From Desulforudis sp. (lineage in GTDB: Bacteria > Bacillota > Desulfotomaculia > Desulfotomaculales > Desulforudaceae), in contig JACUUW010000053.1 of the NCBI GenBank assembly GCA_014859075.1, forward strand, positions 1 to 10,554: DNA of 10,554 nt, given 5' to 3'. Shown piece after piece: positions 6,374 through 10,554 of this stretch; position 1 is the stretch's first letter; each line of letters opens with the position of its first letter. The notes beneath the pieces are model-generated. The model saw only the letters and a program-made list of their open reading frames with translations. It had not been told where the DNA came from and did not search any database. Made by a program: the position numbers and the translations under genes.

Positions 6374-6388
6374 GTGTTGGGACTCTAG
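6374..6388 (+). CDS. Possible leader mini-ORF (MLGL) before echA
   Basis: GTG TTG GGA CTC TAG lies five bases after GGGGAGGAGG (6359-6368), one of the strongest ribosome binding sites in the window. The real echA start is 60 bases further on, with its own weaker-spaced site. A ribosome loading here would stop after four codons. It may be a leader peptide, a ribosome standby site, or a fossil of an older start. Nothing else supports translation. Confidence 0.25.
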   Translation: MLGL

Positions 6389-6449
6389 CATCCCTGGGTA
6401 ATGTACCAATGCAGAATTTATTGGGACGAATGGGAGGTATAGACAGAAG

Positions 6450-8402
6450 ATGGCTGGAGAAACCCTGATCGCCATCCTTATTTTACTTCCACTGGCCACG
6501 GCTGCCGTGGGCCTGGCGGTCAAGGACGACAAACTGCGGCGGCCGTTCATCATCCTACCGTCCATGGCCCTTATTGCCGCCTCGGTGCTGCTTTTGTTTC
6601 GGGTTTTGGACCACGGGACGATTACTTTCACCCCTTCCGGAACTTGGGATCCCATCATCCTGATTCTTGAACTGGCGTTACTCGCCTACTTTTTGTACCT
6701 GGGCGTGATCCGGAAACACGTCCTGGTACTCGGACTGGCCGGTTTTCAACTGGCTTTGTTCTGTCTGTTGAAGTTTGCCTGGCTGCCGTCCGGGTTTAAA
6801 GCTCAGCCGGCGCTGCACGTCGATTTGCTGGCCGTGGTCATGTGCCTGGTCATTTCGGTGGTCGGTTCCTTGATCGTGATGTACGGCCTCAACTACATGC
6901 AAAACCACGAGCGTCACCTCGGTCTGACGGCCACGCGGCAGCACATCTTTTTCTTCTTCCTGGTCGGTTTCCTGGGGGCGATGAACGGGTTGGTGTTCGC
7001 CAACAGCCTGTTGTGGTTGTTTTTCTTCTGGGAAATCACCACGCTTTGCTGTTACCACCTCATCCGGCACGATCTGACCGACGAGGCCGAGCAGAACGCG
7101 ATGCGGGCCTTGTGGATGAACCTGGTGGGCGGTGTGGCGGTAGTCGGCGGGATGGCGCTCACCTACCAGGCGTCCGGGACGCTATCAATGATGGAACTCA
7201 CCGGTTTCGGCACGGTCGGCCCGGTGTTGCTCTTGCCGCTGGCTCTGTTCTGTCTGGCCGGCTTCACCAAGGCGGCCCAGGTACCGTTTCAGAGCTGGCT
7301 TCTGGGGGCGATGGTCGCACCCACCCCGGTCTCGGCGCTGCTCCACTCGAGCACCATGGTTAAGGCGGGGGTCTACCTGGTGCTGCGCCTGGCGCCGGCC
7401 TACCAGGACACCTACCTGTCGGCGGTGCTGGCCATCTTCGGCGCTTTTGTGTTCATGGTCACCTCGCTCCTGGCCATCAGCCAGCCCGTTTCCAAACGGG
7501 TACTGGCCTACTCGACAATCTCCAGCCTGGGGCTTATCATCTGTCTGGCCGGAATCAACTCCGGGCTGGCGGTCGCCGCGGCGGTGGCCCTGATCATTTT
7601 CCACGCGGTCACCAAGGGGGTGTTGTTCCTGGTGGTCGGCATCGTGGAACAGGACATCCACAGCCGGAACATCGAGGACATGGAGGGCCTGACCGCCCGC
7701 CTGCCGGTGATTTCGGGCCTGGCCATAGCCGGTATGATCGTAATGCTGTTCGTCCCGTTCGGTGTGCTGTTCGCCAAGTGGGCCGGTATCCAGGCGGCGG
7801 CCACGCCGTTCTCCGAGTTTTACCCGCTGGTGGTGGTATTCCTGGCGGTCGGCAGCGCGGCCGGAATGGTATTCTGGGTCCGTTGGATCGGGCGGCTGAT
7901 CAGTAACGTCACGACCGCCGACGGTCCGCCGGCCGAGGTCCGGCGCGAACCGCGGGCTTCCGTGCCCTACCTGGTGGTGTTTTCGCTGGTGGGGGGCGCG
8001 GTGGTGCTCAGCGTGCTGGCGGCGCCGCTCGTTTCCTGGTTGATCAACCCGGCCATCGCGGCCATGGGGTACAGCCCGGCCCTGGACACGGCGGGCTGGT
8101 ACCTGACCACACCTTTCGGCTCTTTCTCGCCCTGGGCGTTATTCATCGTCGTCGCCCTGGCGCTCTTGTTGCCGGCCTTGCTGGTGAAAGCCCGCCCGGA
8201 AGAGGTTATGCCCGTTTACCTGTGCGGGGTGAACCAGCCGGCCGAAGGCCCGACCTTCCGGTCCATCGCCGACACGCCGGCGGCCGTGGAGACGGGCGGC
8301 ATGTACTGGACCCAGGCTTTCGGTGAACGGAGCCTGAACACCTGGGTCAACGGCGCCGGAATTGTGCTCCTGGCAGCTCTTTTCCTGGGGGTGATCATGT
8401 GA
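6450..8402 (+). CDS. echA: Ech-type hydrogenase membrane subunit A (NuoL/HycC-like antiporter subunit)
   Basis: This 650-residue polytopic membrane protein belongs to the proton-antiporter-like family (NuoL, HycC, EchA). Long hydrophobic segments cover most of its length. Signature residues are visible: Glu195 in FFWEITTLCCYHLI, Lys274 in GFTKAAQVPFQSWL (271-284), and the loop APTPVSALLHSSTMVKAG (290-307) with Lys305. These match the charged residues of the ion channel in complex I antiporter subunits, so EchA is the likely ion pump of the complex. The C-terminal part has a soluble loop (about 560-625) with CGVNQPAEGPTFRS, then a final membrane helix. GGGAGG at 6432-6437 is 12 bases from the ATG, a somewhat long spacing, but no in-frame alternative exists. 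The stop overlaps the GTG start of echB by four bases (GTGA). A stand-alone Mrp or formate hydrogenlyase subunit is excluded by the following genes. Confidence 0.92.
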   Translation: MAGETLIAILILLPLATAAVGLAVKDDKLRRPFIILPSMALIAASVLLLFRVLDHGTITFTPSGTWDPIILILELALLAYFLYLGVIRKHVLVLGLAGFQLALFCLLKFAWLPSGFKAQPALHVDLLAVVMCLVISVVGSLIVMYGLNYMQNHERHLGLTATRQHIFFFFLVGFLGAMNGLVFANSLLWLFFFWEITTLCCYHLIRHDLTDEAEQNAMRALWMNLVGGVAVVGGMALTYQASGTLSMMELTGFGTVGPVLLLPLALFCLAGFTKAAQVPFQSWLLGAMVAPTPVSALLHSSTMVKAGVYLVLRLAPAYQDTYLSAVLAIFGAFVFMVTSLLAISQPVSKRVLAYSTISSLGLIICLAGINSGLAVAAAVALIIFHAVTKGVLFLVVGIVEQDIHSRNIEDMEGLTARLPVISGLAIAGMIVMLFVPFGVLFAKWAGIQAAATPFSEFYPLVVVFLAVGSAAGMVFWVRWIGRLISNVTTADGPPAEVRREPRASVPYLVVFSLVGGAVVLSVLAAPLVSWLINPAIAAMGYSPALDTAGWYLTTPFGSFSPWALFIVVALALLLPALLVKARPEEVMPVYLCGVNQPAEGPTFRSIADTPAAVETGGMYWTQAFGERSLNTWVNGAGIVLLAALFLGVIM

Positions 8403-9274
8403 GCGGCTACGAATGGTTGATCGGTCTGGCCGCGCTGGTGTTCGCGCCGTTGCTCGGCGGGTTCTTACGCGGCATCGACCGCAAGCTCACGGCCCGGATG
8501 CAGGGCCGGATCGGCCCCCCGATCTGGCAGCAGTTCTATGACTTCTTTAAACTGATTGGTAAGGCGCGCGCCGTAACGACCAAAGGCAGCCTGATGTGGG
8601 TTTGGGGTTACCTCCTGCTGACCATGCTCGCGGTGTACATGTTGTTCGCGCAGAGGGACCTGCTGATCATCTTCTTCATCCTGGCCTTTGCGGGCGCCTG
8701 CCTGATCTTCGGCGCTTTCAGCGTCCGTTCGCCGTACTCGCATATCGGGGCGCACCGGGAGATCATGCAGATGCTGTCCTACGAACCCATCCTGCTCTTG
8801 GCGGCGGTGGCGATCTTTCTGCAGACCGGCACCTTCAAGGTCTCGGGGATCTTCGAGCACGACGGGCCGCTGCTGCTCACTCTCCCGCTGGTGTTCGTGG
8901 CGGTGTTGATCGCCCTGACCATCAAACTCCGGAAGTCCCCGTTTGACATTTCGGCTTCGGAGCACGCGCACCAGGAACTGGTCCGCGGGGTGTACACCGA
9001 ATATTCCGGCCGATTCTTGGCCCTGATCGAACTGACCCACTGGTACGAACTGGTGCTGATCCTGGCCTTCGTGGCCCTGTTCTGGGCCCAGCCGCTGTGG
9101 ATCGGCGTGCTGTTGGCGCTGGGCGTGTACTTCCTGGAGCTGTTGGTCGATAATATCGAGGCCCGGTTGCAGTGGAGCTGGATGCTGTCCATCAGTTGGG
9201 CGGCCGGCATCGGGTTCATCCTGGTGAACATCATCCTGATCGAACTGGTTTTCGGCAACGTGCTGAGGCTTTAG
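8399..9274 (+). CDS. echB: Ech-type hydrogenase membrane subunit B (NuoH-like)
   Basis: This 291-residue membrane protein is the NuoH/HycD/EchB homologue that anchors the hydrogenase module to the membrane arm. About eight hydrophobic helices are visible. The conserved cytoplasmic segment GRIGPP-x-WQ-x-F-x-D-x-x-K is at residues 37-51. The second NuoH signature, EHAHQELVRGVYTEYSG, is at 188-204, and its acidic residues are expected to line the channel near the iron-sulfur cluster. Translation starts at GTG (8399-8401), overlapping the echA TGA, with GGGGGTGAT just upstream, so the two are probably coupled. The length is typical of the family (about 280-320). The subunit has no redox cofactor of its own. 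Confidence 0.93.
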   Translation: MSGYEWLIGLAALVFAPLLGGFLRGIDRKLTARMQGRIGPPIWQQFYDFFKLIGKARAVTTKGSLMWVWGYLLLTMLAVYMLFAQRDLLIIFFILAFAGACLIFGAFSVRSPYSHIGAHREIMQMLSYEPILLLAAVAIFLQTGTFKVSGIFEHDGPLLLTLPLVFVAVLIALTIKLRKSPFDISASEHAHQELVRGVYTEYSGRFLALIELTHWYELVLILAFVALFWAQPLWIGVLLALGVYFLELLVDNIEARLQWSWMLSISWAAGIGFILVNIILIELVFGNVLRL

Positions 9275-9292
9275 AAGGGAGAGTTTGACGTT

Positions 9293-9718
9293 ATGGGGTT
9301 AGTAGCCAAGGCGCGGGTGAAGTCGCCCTGGATCGTCCATTACTGCTGCGGCAGCTGTAACGGCTGTGATATCGAGATTCTGGCCTGCCTCACACCTATG
9401 TACGATGTGGAGCGGTTCGGGATTCTCAACATCGGCAACCCGAAGCACGCCGACCTGTTGGTGGTCACCGGCCCGGTGAACCGGCGGAACGTGAAGGTGC
9501 TGCAGACGATCTACGAACAGATGCCGGCACCGAAGCTGGTGATGGCGGTGGGGGCGTGCGCCTGCACGGGCGGGGTGTTCCACAATTGCTATAATACCAT
9601 GGGCGGGATCGACAAGGTCGTCCCGGTGGACGTGTACGTGCCGGGGTGCGCCGCCAGGCCGGAGGCCATCATTGACGGCGTCGTCCTGGCCCTGGATAAG
9701 CTCTCGAAAATCAAGTAG
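9293..9718 (+). CDS. echC: Ech-type hydrogenase small subunit (NuoB-like)
   Basis: This 141-residue soluble subunit carries the proximal [4Fe-4S] cluster next to the NiFe site. The cluster ligands are recognisable: Cys22 and Cys25 in CGSCNGCDIEI, Cys89 in GACACTGG, and Cys119 in VPGCAARPEAI. Cys18, 19, 32, 91 and 99 are extra. There is no Tat signal peptide, as expected for group 4 cytoplasmic-side enzymes and unlike uptake hydrogenases. The short length matches NuoB/EchC and not the 300-residue small subunits of group 1. AAGGGAGAG (9275-9283) precedes the ATG by nine bases. It lies 18 bases after echB. Confidence 0.95.
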   Translation: MGLVAKARVKSPWIVHYCCGSCNGCDIEILACLTPMYDVERFGILNIGNPKHADLLVVTGPVNRRNVKVLQTIYEQMPAPKLVMAVGACACTGGVFHNCYNTMGGIDKVVPVDVYVPGCAARPEAIIDGVVLALDKLSKIK

Positions 9719-9738
9719 ACGGTGGGAGTGACTAGCTG

Positions 9739-10077
9739 ATGGAAGAAATTGTGATCGGCAAGGGTGAGCTCGGGCTGACGGTGCAACGGCTCCTGGATGA
9801 TGACTGCCGGTTGGCCACCGCGGTGTGCCAGGACGTAGGTGACCACTTTTTGGTGGCGTATTATTTCCACAAGGGTCTGGACCTGGTGGCCGTACGGATT
9901 GAGGTCGGCAAAGACGAATCACTACCGAGCATTTCGGGGCTGCACCTGGCCGCGGCGCTGATCGAGAACGAGATGAAGGAGTTCTTCGGGATCAACATCA
10001 CCGACATCGCCATCGATTTTCAGGGCCGGATGCTGCTGGCGGAGGAAAGCCCCCAGACCCCGCTACTGAAAAAATAA
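9739..10077 (+). CDS. echD: Ech-type hydrogenase subunit D (NuoC-like, 30 kDa family)
   Basis: This 112-residue soluble protein corresponds to the 30-kDa complex I subunit family (NuoC, N-terminal part of HycE, EchD). The diagnostic stretch is ENEMKEFFGINI at residues 76-87, where NuoC has an E-x-E-x-(D/E)-(M/F)-FG-(I/V) motif. It has no cofactor and links the small and large subunits. GGGAG at 9724-9728 is ten bases before the ATG. The gene is short compared with NuoC (about 150-200) but normal for EchD. It lies 20 bases after echC and 29 before echE, so it is part of the same transcript. Confidence 0.9.
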   Translation: MEEIVIGKGELGLTVQRLLDDDCRLATAVCQDVGDHFLVAYYFHKGLDLVAVRIEVGKDESLPSISGLHLAAALIENEMKEFFGINITDIAIDFQGRMLLAEESPQTPLLKK

Positions 10078-10106
10078 GCGAACCTTACGGAGGGATAGAT
10101 TTAGGC

Positions 10107-10554
10107 ATGTCCAGGATAACTTTTCCGTTCGGCCCACAGCATCCGGTGCTACCGGAAGGGATCCAGCTCAGCCTGACCTGTGAGGACGAAAAGGTGGTCC
10201 AGGTGCTGCCGGTCATCGGGTACATGCACCGGGGCATCGAAAAGGCGGCCGAGAAGAACCCGTACATGAACAACGTGTTCCTGTGCGAACGGATCTGCGG
10301 CATTTGCAGCTTCATCCACGCGCTCAGTTACTGCCAGTTGGCGGAGACACTGCTGAATGTGGAGGCGCCGCCCCGGGCGCGGTACCTGCGGGTGATCTGG
10401 AGCGAACTCTCACGAATGCACAGCCACCTGCTGTGGCTGGGGCTTCTGGCCGACTCGTTCGGGTTTGAGAGCCTGTTCATGCAGTGCTGGCGCGTCCGGG
10501 AGACGGTGCTGGATATGCTCGAAATGACCACCGGTCAGCGGGTGATTCAGTCTA
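10107..10554 (+). CDS. echE: Ech-type [NiFe] hydrogenase large subunit, 3'-truncated
   Basis: The gene runs off the right edge; 149 complete codons are visible. The large subunit holds the Ni-Fe active site for H2 formation or oxidation. The N-terminus MSRITFPFGPQHPVLPEG is typical of the NuoD/EchE/HycE family. The first metal-binding motif is RICGICSFIH at residues 62-71, with Cys64 and Cys67 as nickel-site ligands and His71 nearby. These cysteines separate a hydrogenase from complex I NuoD, which lacks them. The second Cys pair (DPCxxC-like) lies outside the window, so it is unknown whether one is selenocysteine. GGAGGG (10089-10094) precedes the ATG by about 12 bases. No in-frame stop is seen up to 10554. 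Confidence 0.94.
   Translation, partial: MSRITFPFGPQHPVLPEGIQLSLTCEDEKVVQVLPVIGYMHRGIEKAAEKNPYMNNVFLCERICGICSFIHALSYCQLAETLLNVEAPPRARYLRVIWSELSRMHSHLLWLGLLADSFGFESLFMQCWRVRETVLDMLEMTTGQRVIQS

Noticed and set aside
1..10554. tRNA (including selC), rRNA, CRISPR arrays or transposase genes
   Set aside because: No cloverleaf with a T-loop GTTCRA core, no regularly spaced repeats and no transposase-like coding region was recognised.

Overview
The window looks like chromosome from a GC-rich (roughly 60%) anaerobic Firmicute of the Desulfotomaculum / Pelotomaculum / Desulforudis / Moorella kind. The reasons are strong GGAGG-type ribosome binding sites, Firmicute-type small proteins and cell wall hydrolase, a SelB with the Moorella-like length of 635 residues, and an Ech-type energy-converting hydrogenase. 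The genus is inference; no rRNA or other taxonomic marker is present.

Region 1 (1-3088) is the end of a selenocysteine operon. It holds selA, cut by the left window edge, and selB, overlapping by four bases (ATGA), closed by a GC-rich hairpin. Together they charge tRNA-Sec and deliver it to UGA codons. selC and selD are not visible. Region 2 (3089-3820) holds two divergent small genes: a DUF1657 protein on the minus strand and a protein resembling the LpdD prenylated-flavin chaperone on the plus strand. Region 3 (3821-4851) holds a secreted cell wall hydrolase (two LysM repeats plus a SleB-type domain) behind a 210-base leader with a five-codon mini-ORF, ended by a textbook terminator.

Region 4 (4852-5062) is an AT-richer spacer with a perfect GGTGCC/GGCACC palindrome inside an outer GAGAAA/TTTCTC repeat, probably a REP-like element, and a second inverted repeat. 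Region 5 (5063-6187) is a DUF362 iron-sulfur protein with two [4Fe-4S] ferredoxin motifs. Region 6 (6188-6449) is a regulatory region with a near-consensus housekeeping promoter, a TGTTCA direct repeat and a second mini-ORF.

Region 7 (6450 to the end) is an ech operon in the order echA-echB-echC-echD-echE, the last cut by the right edge. EchA and EchB are the membrane arm, EchC carries the proximal Fe-S cluster, EchD is the NuoC-like linker, and EchE carries the NiFe site. By family knowledge the complex couples electron exchange between ferredoxin and H2/H+ to ion translocation. A ferredoxin-like EchF is expected just beyond the window.

I did not find a clearly new multi-gene system. The most uncertain and interesting pieces are the leader mini-ORFs, the palindromic element, the LpdD-like gene with an unclear start, and the ech control region.
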